Part shown: positions 1 through 6,811 of the stretch, in pieces
How the letters are laid out: each line of letters begins with the position of its first letter
Numbering within the stretch: position 1 is the first letter of the stretch
NCBI GenBank assembly: GCA_002336485.1
Contig: DDCZ01000040.1
Coordinates: forward strand, 17,644-64,046
Length of the DNA stretch: 46,403 bases
Direction of reading: 5' to 3'
Origin: Flavobacteriales bacterium UBA1993
GTDB taxonomy: Bacteria; Bacteroidota; Bacteroidia; Flavobacteriales_G; Salibacteraceae
Program-made: the position numbers and the translations under genes
Notes under the pieces: generated by a model
Databases searched by the model: none
Seen by the model: only the letters and a program-made list of their open reading frames with translations
Told to the model about the DNA's origin: nothing

Positions 1-2
1 CC

Positions 3-296
3 GATGGAACCGTGAAAGATCCCGCATTCAAATACCAAGATTGGGGCGTGTTTGGCTTGGGCTATCGACCAGGAGCGAGCTGTCTTGTCTCTAGTTTTAG
101 GTTGAGGTATGCGCAAGAAGCCGTCTATCTAGATCGGCTTCGTAAAGTGGCTGTGCACGAGATTGGACATAACCAAGGATTGGGGCATTGCTCGTCCACC
201 GATTGCGTAATGCAAGACGCCGCCGAGTCAATTTCTACGATTGATGGGGTAGAGCTGAACCTCTGCGAGGCGTGCAGCGCCTATGTTATGCCTTGA
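3..296 (+). CDS. Archaemetzincin family zinc protease (5' end outside window)
   Basis: This is the C-terminal part of an archaemetzincin (peptidase family M54). The visible protein carries the family signature in order: HEIGHNQGLGHC (zinc-binding HExxHxxGxxH plus the first cysteine), four residues, CVM, exactly 17 residues, then CEAC. These are the catalytic zinc ligands and the four cysteines of the second, structural zinc site. The reading frame is open to the window edge (D-G-T-V-K before the GTG at position 12), so the gene starts upstream and the GTG is probably internal. A near-identical fragment of the same gene lies at 6719-6811. In that second copy the gene converges on, and overlaps, the HEAT-like gene. 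Here the partner is replaced by unrelated genes just after the stop codon. The substrate is unknown. Confidence 0.88.
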   Translation, partial: DGTVKDPAFKYQDWGVFGLGYRPGASCLVSSFRLRYAQEAVYLDRLRKVAVHEIGHNQGLGHCSSTDCVMQDAAESISTIDGVELNLCEACSAYVMP

Positions 297-303
297 GCCT
301 CTA
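290..303 (+). repeat. Left copy of a 14-bp direct repeat flanking the cargo region
   Basis: GCCTTGAGCCTCTA covers the last codon and stop of archaemetzincin and a few bases beyond. It recurs with one mismatch at 5322-5335, where it overlaps the 3' end of the HEAT-like pseudogene. Between the two copies lie about 5 kb of genes unrelated to the archaemetzincin/HEAT/AMP-nucleosidase locus. The arrangement resembles a target-site or att-like duplication, but no integrase is seen in the interval, so this is inference. Confidence 0.45.
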
Positions 304-585
304 TTGGATCGATCGTGACATTGGCTATTACTCAAGTGTATTCAGATTCTTAGTCTAAGAATATTTTTACGATTAAACCCTTCATTAATCGCTTTGCCGC
401 TAATGATTAAGATTCATAAGAAATCATTGGATGGATCCCTTGAGATGAATGAATCCAGAAGTCATGCGCATGATCAAAGAAGGATTGTAGGTCGTGAAAA
501 TTTGCGGTATATGTGGAAGAGGAGTGATCTGTAGATTGAATAAAGTACATCTCCACCTGTAAAGCAGTGATTCTTTTGAAGTAAT
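297..585. other. Gene-free spacer between archaemetzincin and the outer-membrane protein gene
   Basis: I find no convincing gene in this 289-bp stretch. It contains a hairpin at 346-362 that could terminate the archaemetzincin transcript, and a short perfect palindrome, TCATGCGCATGA, at 462-473. The rest is AT-rich. It marks the left end of the cargo that separates archaemetzincin from its usual convergent partner. Confidence 0.5.
346..370 (+). terminator. Possible intrinsic terminator of archaemetzincin
   Basis: ATTCTTA (346-352), a three-base loop GTC, and TAAGAAT (356-362) form a 7-bp hairpin followed by ATTTTTAC. It lies about 50 bases after the archaemetzincin stop. The stem is AT-rich and so weak, which limits confidence. 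Confidence 0.4.
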
Positions 586-1425
586 CTAGTCAGTTAACTC
601 AGTTTGCGATTGGTGTTTTCTCAACGGAATGCGGTAGGAAATTCCAAAGCGAACCCCAAAACTTGTCGCGGAATTAGAGGTGTTGCCAATAATTGGTGAG
701 TTGAGGCCTTCATCTTCAATTCTGAAGATTGATTTATAAAACGGGATGAATCCATATGTGTAAGACATCTTCACATGAAGCAGAAAGTTAGTTTTCAATT
801 GATACGAGAACCTTACACCTATACGCCCCCAGGACATGACATTAGATGAATATAAATGATGTATGGACCCGGACTGAACTATGTTCGAATCTTCTACGTT
901 GATAATTGTAAAACTCGAGCGGTTTGCGCTGTCCTGAAATGTTGGCTCTCGGTCAAATATTTCATACCCTCTCATATATCCAAACCCAAAACCAAGTTCT
1001 GGGATGCATTCAATTTTTTCACTATACTTTAGAATATCATAGCCAATTAAAAGATTGGACGAATGAATCCTATTCGGTCCCCTCAACCCAAATCTATTAA
1101 AGCCACCAAGATCATCTCGATAACTTGGTCCGGCCATTCGGAAATTTCGATTTTCGTATTTAGCCGTCATCAAAAACCCGCTGAATTTATAGGCTAACCC
1201 TAACCCCAAAGGAGCAAAATACTCCTTTGGGGAGTTAAGGTTGTCAATATTCGACGACATTGAATAAATTGATTTCTCAACACCTGTCTCTGCCATTAGT
1301 CTTAGCTCATTCTGCCCAAAACTGGACAAAGCCAAACTCACTAAACAGACAAATAAACCAGTGCGTTTACCAGGTAACAGTGTGATAGAAAATTGATATT
1401 TTATCTGTTGTATGTTCTGTGTCAT
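586..1425 (-). CDS. Predicted outer-membrane beta-barrel protein
   Basis: The chosen start gives 279 residues: a long basic N-region, a hydrophobic core LFVCLVSLALSS and an FGQ cleavage site, typical of Bacteroidota signal peptides. The mature part alternates polar and aromatic residues in short glycine-rich strands and ends in GVRFGISYRIP, a typical closing barrel strand. No family is recognised and its cargo is unknown. The start overlaps the 3' end of the upstream lipoprotein gene by about 59 bases; no ATG lies closer to that stop, and only the longer N-terminus gives a full signal peptide. The frame is open further upstream, to 1530. The two genes are probably co-transcribed as a lipoprotein/barrel pair. 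Confidence 0.7.
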   Translation of the reverse strand: MTQNIQQIKYQFSITLLPGKRTGLFVCLVSLALSSFGQNELRLMAETGVEKSIYSMSSNIDNLNSPKEYFAPLGLGLAYKFSGFLMTAKYENRNFRMAGPSYRDDLGGFNRFGLRGPNRIHSSNLLIGYDILKYSEKIECIPELGFGFGYMRGYEIFDREPTFQDSANRSSFTIINVEDSNIVQSGSIHHLYSSNVMSWGRIGVRFSYQLKTNFLLHVKMSYTYGFIPFYKSIFRIEDEGLNSPIIGNTSNSATSFGVRFGISYRIPLRKHQSQTELTD

Positions 1426-2419
1426 GGTTTCCACTAAATACTCTAAACGGAGTTCCAGCTCCATAGCTGAAGGTGTGTTTTTTAGTTCTTTTATCGCTGT
1501 CATCGTCAGGATAAACGATCTGGTACCCACAAGGATAGGCCTGATTAAAGTTGTAATTTATTTCCGAATCTACGCCGGAGTTTATTATCATTTTATGTCT
1601 CTTCCATTTACCGCTTTTCTTTTTGTAAGATACTGTGGTGGAGTACCATCCTTTAAACCATAGCATATGGAAGAATCCAGCCTTACCACGTGCAGCCCAT
1701 CTGCCACTAGATTTCCACTTCCAACTACTTGATCTTGTTGACTTGCAAGTTGCCCTCGAAGTAGATCCATCTGAATAGTGAATTTCCACATGTGAATTTT
1801 CCTCGCCCCACGAGCCATCAACTATTGAATCAAGGATATCATGGTCGCCATTTAGAACATAATACTGAAGACCAGCGGTGTCAATGTACAAGAGGGTGTC
1901 ATCAACATTGATTGTACCATCAGGTGAAAACAAAGTTTGAATTGCAGACTCTGTAATGATATGATTCGGCATAGCTGATGGCGTGCTGTCAAACGGAACG
2001 AGATCCAACCAATCATCTTCCTGCGACAGCATCTCTGTTCTTAAGCTGAGAACTAAGAAATTATCCTCGAAGGCTTTGTAGACGAGCTCATCATGATAAG
2101 ATATCTCATCTGCCTTATCATTTATTAGAGAATCACTCAGGTGGCCCCAATCATCTAAAAACACTGAGTCCATTTCATTAGTTTTAGATTTAAGACAAGA
2201 CAGTGTATTTAAGAGGTCTGAACGGGAGTCAAATTTCAAAATCCCGTCGACTACGGACACACCCGAATAACATGAGTTTAAGTCAGGTACATATTCAAAG
2301 CCTTGTTTGGCTTGAGGCACTTCTTGAGCAAGTGAATCCGAAGGGAGGCTATCTTTTTTGCAAGATCCGAGAAGTGAGATGCCTAGTGCGAATAGCAAAA
2401 GGTGTTTTGTTTTCAGCAT
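1367..2419 (-). CDS. Hypothetical lipoprotein with a basic, tryptophan-rich segment
   Basis: The 350-residue protein starts with a short basic region, a hydrophobic stretch and the lipobox LLGSC (Cys20), followed by KKD, so it should be lipidated and inserted in a membrane. The N-terminal half is acidic and full of short predicted helices. After about residue 225 the composition changes abruptly to Trp, Lys, Arg and Ser (for example WKWKSSGRWAARGK, then WYSTTVSYKKK). That segment looks like a cationic beta-rich surface domain. No known domain is recognised. It is the first gene of a two-gene minus-strand unit with the barrel gene at 586-1425. A 23-bp imperfect inverted repeat lies just upstream. 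Confidence 0.75.
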   Translation of the reverse strand: MLKTKHLLLFALGISLLGSCKKDSLPSDSLAQEVPQAKQGFEYVPDLNSCYSGVSVVDGILKFDSRSDLLNTLSCLKSKTNEMDSVFLDDWGHLSDSLINDKADEISYHDELVYKAFEDNFLVLSLRTEMLSQEDDWLDLVPFDSTPSAMPNHIITESAIQTLFSPDGTINVDDTLLYIDTAGLQYYVLNGDHDILDSIVDGSWGEENSHVEIHYSDGSTSRATCKSTRSSSWKWKSSGRWAARGKAGFFHMLWFKGWYSTTVSYKKKSGKWKRHKMIINSGVDSEINYNFNQAYPCGYQIVYPDDDSDKRTKKHTFSYGAGTPFRVFSGNHDTEHTTDKISIFYHTVTW

Positions 2420-2434
2420 AATATATTTGGTTTA

Positions 2435-2457
2435 GAACAATTCAAATTGAACTGTTC
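2435..2457. promoter_or_regulatory. Inverted repeat upstream of the lipoprotein gene
   Basis: GAACAATTCAA (2435-2445), one central base, and TTGAACTGTTC (2447-2457) form an 11+1+11 inverted repeat with a single mismatch. It lies 16 bases upstream of the minus-strand lipoprotein start. The position suits an operator or a 5' leader hairpin. No regulator gene is adjacent, so the role is inference. Confidence 0.4.
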
Positions 2458-2588
2458 GGATTAATAAAATCCAATCCCAAAAAGAACTCCTTAAACAAAC
2501 AAAGCGCGGTCCCAAGAATCAATAATACAACTTGTGCCCCCAACCACCAAGCCGCACAATGGAGGCACTAATTTCTTGAGGCTTCAAC

Positions 2589-2960
2589 ATGGTTTCGTCA
2601 TGTGTTTTATCGCATACTTTAAATCAATATGTTCCGGAAACAACCGGGAATACCACAGTCGACACAACAGATTCAACGATATCAATTCAGGAGATGTACA
2701 ACTCACAGCCTTACGTTCCTTACTTGGATGTTTTTCCTAACCCAACAGGTTCAGTTAATTGGATCAAAATGAGGGTTGAAGTGCAGTTAAGGATTGATCT
2801 AGTGGATCTTGCTGGAAGAAGAATACGAATGGTGTATGAAGGACTCTCCAGTAACGGTGATGTTATCGAGAGCGACCTAAGTGGTCTAGCGCCTGGTGTG
2901 TATGTCTATTCCCTATCAACTAAGTCCGGGCATTACAATCATAAGGTAGTGAAGAGGTGA
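2589..2960 (+). pseudogene. Orphan T9SS sorting-domain fragment (remnant of a larger secreted protein)
   Basis: The readable part has no signal peptide. It consists of a Thr/Asp-rich linker and a type-A T9SS C-terminal sorting domain (VFPNPTGS, DLAGRRIR, GVYVYSL, HKVVKR). From about residue 10 to the end it closely matches the last 110 residues of the protein at 3691-5181, including the linker and the preceding LNQYVP/LNRYVP. A stop codon lies four codons before the first ATG, so the body of the gene is missing. The best explanation is a duplicated gene that lost its 5' part. The fragment could still act as a donor for recombination with the intact copy. Confidence 0.75.
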
Positions 2961-3167
2961 CCAATATCATCACTTGCGCCTTTGAATACACAGATTCGGC
3001 TACACACCTAGTCTAGAGAACGTCGAGTAGTCGACAACCTTCCTCTCTATAGATCACCCAGCCCCATTCACGCTTGCCTGTTAGGGTTTCTGTTTTCTTA
3101 GCGGCAGTTCGTGAAGAGTTATAGGGCAAACTGAAATATTGTTTCAGATAAGATGCTGATTTGCAGA

Positions 3168-3181
3168 AGTAAATGTTTACT
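3168..3181. promoter_or_regulatory. Small inverted repeat upstream of the cysteine-rich secreted protein gene
   Basis: AGTAAA-TG-TTTACT is a 6+2+6 inverted repeat about 30 bases upstream of the start at 3211, inside an AT-rich leader. It could be an operator. Repeats this short also arise by chance in AT-rich DNA. Confidence 0.25.
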
Positions 3182-3210
3182 TTTTTTAATCTTAATCAAT
3201 AAAATACCCC

Positions 3211-3639
3211 ATGATGAAAACGCTAATTACACTATTTCTCTTGTCTTTCTTCTGTTTCAATTCGATGTCTCAGACTATTACAAATAACAATAGCTGCGAT
3301 ATGAATGTTATTTTTTATTGTTCTAAATTAATCCCAATCGGTTGCGGAGATAATTGTACTACCCCGGTTTGTGTGACAGCTGGAGGTGGAACCGCCTCGG
3401 TACCCACATACGCTGATTGTAGCGCCGATTGTGATGAATATGATTATGTCGAAATATGCCCTTCTGATATTGGTACTTCATGCGTGGACTGCGGTACTCC
3501 GTCTTGTTTTACATATGATTATGAAACCCCTTGCATCGGGGGACTACCTTATAGCACTAATTTTTCGTTTACTGGATGCCCTTGTGGAACAATCATAAAT
3601 GTTAACGTGACTGGCTCTGGAGATTTTGATATAAATTAG
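3211..3639 (+). CDS. Small cysteine-rich secreted protein
   Basis: The 142-residue product begins with a clear signal peptide (MMKTLITLFLLSFFCF...) with likely cleavage after MSQ. The mature part of about 121 residues holds 14 cysteines, an even number consistent with seven disulfides. Pairs are spaced by a few residues (GCGDNC, DCSADC, CVDCGTPSC, CPCG). There is no T9SS sorting domain, lipobox or membrane segment. I do not recognise the family; a compact disulfide-stabilised periplasmic or extracellular domain is the most that can be said. It lies 51 bases ahead of the start of the large T9SS protein gene in the same orientation, so the two may be co-transcribed. Confidence 0.75.
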   Translation: MMKTLITLFLLSFFCFNSMSQTITNNNSCDMNVIFYCSKLIPIGCGDNCTTPVCVTAGGGTASVPTYADCSADCDEYDYVEICPSDIGTSCVDCGTPSCFTYDYETPCIGGLPYSTNFSFTGCPCGTIINVNVTGSGDFDIN

Positions 3640-3690
3640 TCTCTAGTTGAATGATTAATTCACTTGAATAAATGTTTTTATAGAGAAAAA

Positions 3691-5181
3691 ATGCTGAAAC
3701 GATTAGTTTTTATCACCCTTTTTATTTCATGTTCTGCAACATCTGCTTTCTCCCAGACGCCGGCTGACAATTGGTATTTTGGTGAGTACGTTGGAATCCG
3801 ATTTGAGAATGATACCGTAATCCAGTTAGCCAACAGTGAAGCTCTTAGTGATAATTGTGTGGTGACGATGTCAGAGGATTCTGGCGAGTTGTATTTTTAT
3901 TCGGGGACGTGGACTGGTGGCGGAGGTGGTGAACTGGCGCTATGGAACAAGGAACATGAGGTTATGCCCAATGGGACTAATATTTTGGCGCAATCCGCTT
4001 CAACTCAAGGGATCGGTGTCTGCCCTAACCCCGCCAACCCTATAGAGCATTATATTTTTACGCTGCATAGACCGCCCACAGAGTATGTGGTTTCATTGTA
4101 TTATTCCGTTTTAGACCATGATGAAGATGGGGGATTAGGAGACATTGATCCCAATCAGAAAAATGTATTTGTGATAGATTCCTTGGCCGAAAAAATGGCC
4201 ATTGTTCAAAAGACCAGTGAAGATGGTTATTGGATAATTGTGCACCAACTTCCGGGCAACGAACTCTATGTATATGAGCTTGACAGTAATGGATTGAATC
4301 CTAGCCCTCAGGTATTTTATGGTGCCTTATCTGAAAGTTATCAGGGAAGGGTAGGTTATATGAAGGCCTCTCCTGACGGTCAAAAACTTGCAATATGTAT
4401 GCGTGTAGATGGTGGTTACGTAGAGATATTTGACTTTGATCAAAGTACTGGATCAATCTCCAACCCCATTGCAATAAGGTTCAATCAAATGGGGGGGGGT
4501 GGGGGGTGGCCGTATGCGCTAGAATTTTCCCCCAACTCCCAATTATTGTATGCGTGTGATGCATCGACATTCTCGCATCAAAGTATATTGTATCAATGGA
4601 ATGTTAGCGTTCATGATAGTGCATCCATTGCAAATTCCATTGACACTATTAGTGATACGTCCTATTTAGCAGGTGGCATGCAAATTGGTCCCGACTCTAT
4701 GTTGTATTTATCCAACGAATTTGGATTAAGCAGAATTGAAAATCCCAATATTGATGGAATAGGATGCAACCTAGTGAACGAGTTTATAGATTTAAACGGG
4801 CGTACCGGAGCGTGTCTACCTTATTTCCCCACTTACAGTTTAAATCGATACGTCCCTGACACAACAGATACTACGACAACCGACACAACGGACTCTACCA
4901 TATCAGTTCAGGAGATTTACAATTCGCAACCATACGTTCCTTACTTGGATGTTTTTCCAAACCCGACGGGATCAATCAGTTGGATCAACATGAAGGTGGA
5001 AGGGCAAGTGCGTATTGACCTCATGGATCTAGCTGGTAGAAGAATACGAACGGTGTATGAAGGCCTCTCCAGTAATAGTGATGTTATTGAGAGTGACCTT
5101 AGTGATCTAGCGCCTGGAGTGTATGTCTATTCCCTATCAACCGAGTCAGGGCAATACAATCATAAGGTGGTTAAGAGGTAG
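3691..5181 (+). CDS. Secreted beta-propeller-like protein with T9SS sorting domain
   Basis: The product has 496 residues from the ATG that gives a clean signal peptide (MLKRLVFITLFISCSATSAFSQ); an in-frame ATG at 3664 would add nine unlikely residues. The body begins with NWYFGEYVGIRF and contains repeated blade-like segments such as GYMKASPDGQKLAI and ALEFSPNSQLLYA, typical of WD40/YncE-like propellers in Bacteroidota surface proteins. A Thr/Asp-rich linker leads to a type-A sorting domain (VFPNPTGS to HKVVKR) directing export by T9SS. The codons for NQMGGGGGW contain G9-T-G6, a possible slippage site. Its sorting domain is duplicated at 2589-2960. Target and ligand are unknown. Confidence 0.85.
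   Translation: MLKRLVFITLFISCSATSAFSQTPADNWYFGEYVGIRFENDTVIQLANSEALSDNCVVTMSEDSGELYFYSGTWTGGGGGELALWNKEHEVMPNGTNILAQSASTQGIGVCPNPANPIEHYIFTLHRPPTEYVVSLYYSVLDHDEDGGLGDIDPNQKNVFVIDSLAEKMAIVQKTSEDGYWIIVHQLPGNELYVYELDSNGLNPSPQVFYGALSESYQGRVGYMKASPDGQKLAICMRVDGGYVEIFDFDQSTGSISNPIAIRFNQMGGGGGWPYALEFSPNSQLLYACDASTFSHQSILYQWNVSVHDSASIANSIDTISDTSYLAGGMQIGPDSMLYLSNEFGLSRIENPNIDGIGCNLVNEFIDLNGRTGACLPYFPTYSLNRYVPDTTDTTTTDTTDSTISVQEIYNSQPYVPYLDVFPNPTGSISWINMKVEGQVRIDLMDLAGRRIRTVYEGLSSNSDVIESDLSDLAPGVYVYSLSTESGQYNHKVVKR
4491..4506 (+). repeat. Homopolymeric G tract inside the T9SS protein gene
   Basis: Nine G residues, a T and six more G encode part of the glycine run in the propeller domain. Tracts of eight or more G in surface-protein genes are classic sites of slipped-strand mispairing. 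In this window the frame is intact. Whether the tract length varies cannot be told from one sequence. Confidence 0.6.
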
Positions 5182-5312
5182 GGAATACTCCGTAATTAAG
5201 TTTATCGATAATGAGACCTGGGATAAACCTAGACCTCGTTTGCTGATGAACTATTAAGTATGCAGAAGGTTAAGATTGGTTGGTATTAACTATTGCTCAA
5301 TATCCGTAAATG

Positions 5313-5849
5313 CTATTTTTCGCCTTGAGCTTCTAGTTTTCTAATGAGATTCTTCGCACGAGCCCTCAAACCTGCACTTGTGTCTTCATTAAATCCTTTT
5401 AGAATCAGAACCAATTCGGATCGAAGCTCGGGATATGGCATGGCAATATTCGCTGCCGTGAACATGGCATGAGCACGGACTGCAATTGCATTCGTTGAAG
5501 ACATATGGTTGTCTTTGTTGCCGCGTCGTAGACCTCTACAGCTAGTTCTTCGTTTACTTCAATCAATGACATGGTTCTCCATAAATCGCGCAGCATGCTT
5601 TGATTGTCGCATTCCTTCAGTACGCCTCCAGATTAGATCCTGATGAGCCGTTCCTTCTTCCGTATTGCGCTCAACGTAATGCGTCAACATCCATGTCATG
5701 TACCATCGGGTAGGAAATTCGATACTAGGTAATTGATCGAAAAAGGCTTGAAAGTCAAATCCATCTTTCTCTAGTTTAAGAATCAATCGATGAATACTAA
5801 TTTTGCTGCGATCGAAAGCAAGGATTTCAGATATTTCCTTTGGCGACAT
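5313..5849 (-). pseudogene. Frameshifted second copy of the HEAT-like helical gene
   Basis: This copy aligns along its whole length with the intact gene at 6796-7329, from the start (MSPKEISEILAFDRSK) to the C-terminus (KKLEAQG/RKLEAQGEK). One extra base near 5620 shifts the frame after TAHQDLIW. Two extra bases near 5510 restore it before MSSTNAIAVRAH. In the shifted middle part the reading MLRDLWRTMSLIEVNEELA is recovered in another frame. The net change is three bases, so the ends are in frame but the middle is scrambled. It lies directly downstream of a partial AMP nucleosidase, as in the intact locus. Confidence 0.85.
5322..5335 (+). repeat. Right copy of the 14-bp direct repeat flanking the cargo region
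   Basis: GCCTTGAGCTTCTA differs at one base from 290-303. The bases just before it still read as a remnant archaemetzincin tail (Y-F-S-P-stop), and those after it are the 3' end of the HEAT-like pseudogene. The cargo at about 304-5310 therefore seems to have been inserted exactly where the two convergent genes meet. Confidence 0.45.
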
Positions 5850-5852
5850 CAA

Positions 5853-6023
5853 TTACTCAAACTTCAAATGCCGCACAGAACGGCCGTCTTCACGGATTTC
5901 CTTTAATGCATCAATGCCAATCTGAATGTGTGAATCAACAAACCGTTCCGTTACACTTTTGTCGCTTACGTCGGTTTTCACACCTTCCGGAATCATGGGT
6001 TGATCCGTAACCAAAAGCAGCGC
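5853..6023 (-). pseudogene. 3' fragment of a second AMP nucleosidase gene
   Basis: The last 57 residues, from GALLLVTDQP to RHLKFE, are identical in protein sequence to the intact AMP nucleosidase at 7333-8106. The DNA differs at about a dozen positions, all silent. Homology stops at about 6023, where the left terminal repeat of the transposase element begins, so most of the gene is missing. The excess of silent changes suggests this copy was under selection until recently, or came from a related strain, rather than decaying in place for long. Confidence 0.85.
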
Positions 6024-6025
6024 CC

Positions 6026-6055
6026 CCCCCGCTGCCGCGCGAGTCCTCTCGCGTG
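6026..6055 (+). repeat. Left terminal inverted repeat of the RAYT element
   Basis: The 30-bp end contains a C-rich run, then CGCGAG (6038-6043), loop TCCT and CTCGCG (6048-6053). Its reverse complement matches 6687-6716 with one mismatch. The hairpin-within-inverted-repeat layout is that of REP/BIME-type elements mobilised by RAYT enzymes. Confidence 0.8.
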
Positions 6056-6104
6056 TGTGAAGAGCAAGAGCACCGAATACAATCAAGATTTATATTTGAA
6101 ACGT

Positions 6105-6671
6105 ATGAGTCGCAATTACAAGTTTCACATTCCCGATGGAGTCTACTTTGTGAGTTTTGCAGTGGTTGATTGGATGGATGTATTTACCAGAAACGAGTAC
6201 AAGAATATTTTTCTTGAAAGCATAGAATATTGCCAGAAAAACAAAAATTTAGAGGTATTTGCTTGGTGTATTATGTCCAACCATGTTCATATGGTTTTTC
6301 GAGTTGTTGGCGAAGGCAAACCAGAGTTAGTTTTAGGTGATATTAAGCGATTTTCAAGTAGAAAGCTTATTGATGCCATTAAGAACAATCCGAGAGAGAG
6401 TAGAAAGGAATGGCTATTAGCCAAGTTTAAAGAGGCCGGTTCTCAATCTTCAAATGTGAAAGGCTATCAATTTTGGCGGCATGATAATAAGCCGATTGAG
6501 CTATGGAGTAAGAAGGTAATTGATGAGAAAATATCGTACACCCATAATAATCCAGTTGAGGAAGGGTTGGTTTATAAACCAGAAGAATATCTATACAGCA
6601 GTGCAAGAGATTATGCTGGGGAAACCGGATATTTAGAAAATGTAATCGTGGTAAGAAAATGGAGCATATGA
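6105..6671 (+). CDS. REP-associated tyrosine transposase (Y1_Tnp family)
   Basis: This is a single-stranded-DNA HUH transposase of the IS200/RAYT type. The 188-residue protein starts MSRNYKFHIPDG; longer in-frame starts run through the terminal repeat and are rejected. FAWCIMSNHVHMVF carries the metal-binding HxH (HUH) motif. KVIDEKISYTHNNPVEEGLV near the C-terminus carries the expected catalytic Tyr and an adjacent Asn-rich helix. The length is that of bacterial RAYTs. The coding region is intact and is framed by hairpin-bearing inverted repeats, so the element may be active. No second transposition gene (such as tnpB) is present. Confidence 0.92.
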   Translation: MSRNYKFHIPDGVYFVSFAVVDWMDVFTRNEYKNIFLESIEYCQKNKNLEVFAWCIMSNHVHMVFRVVGEGKPELVLGDIKRFSSRKLIDAIKNNPRESRKEWLLAKFKEAGSQSSNVKGYQFWRHDNKPIELWSKKVIDEKISYTHNNPVEEGLVYKPEEYLYSSARDYAGETGYLENVIVVRKWSI

Positions 6672-6686
6672 TAGAGAATATTGAAC

Positions 6687-6716
6687 CACGCGAGAGGACT
6701 CGCGCGGGAGCGGGGG
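6687..6716 (-). repeat. Right terminal inverted repeat of the RAYT element
   Basis: This is the reverse complement of 6026-6055 with one mismatch. It contains CGCGAG (6689-6694), loop AGGA and CTCGCG (6699-6704), then a G-rich run. It starts 15 bases after the transposase stop codon. Confidence 0.8.
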
Positions 6717-6718
6717 AG

Positions 6719-6811
6719 TGTGTGATGCAAGACGCGGCTGAGTCTATTTCTACGATAGATGGGGTAGAGCTGAACTTGTGCGAGGCTTGCAGTGCCTATG
6801 TTTTTCCCTGA
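6719..6811 (+). pseudogene. 3' fragment of a second archaemetzincin gene
   Basis: The fragment begins at the CVM of the archaemetzincin signature and runs through QDAAESISTIDGVELNL, CEAC and the stop. It matches the gene at the left edge residue for residue except near the end (AYVFP against AYVMP), with several silent base changes. Everything upstream is missing, replaced by the right end of the RAYT element. Its last 16 bases overlap the 3' end of the convergent HEAT-like gene, showing the ancestral arrangement of the two genes. Confidence 0.88.

Larger units (their letters stand above)
6024..6718 (+). mobile_element. IS200-like / RAYT transposase element with terminal inverted repeats
   Basis: The element contains one Y1-type transposase gene between 30-bp inverted terminal sequences at 6026-6055 and 6687-6716, which match at 29 of 30 positions. 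Each end holds a GC-rich hairpin, CGCGAG-TCCT-CTCGCG, as expected of REP-like ends recognised by RAYT proteins. The left boundary is set by loss of homology to the intact AMP nucleosidase gene. The right boundary is set by the resumption of archaemetzincin sequence at 6719. It therefore sits exactly at the junction of two copies of the duplicated locus. Confidence 0.8.

Noticed and set aside
2422..2429. Plus-strand TATATTTG as a promoter
   Set aside because: The -7 match is exact, but no -33 element sits at the right distance, and only a pseudogene lies downstream.
6000..6104. Longer N-terminus for the RAYT transposase
   Set aside because: It would run through the left terminal inverted repeat and has no similarity to transposases.
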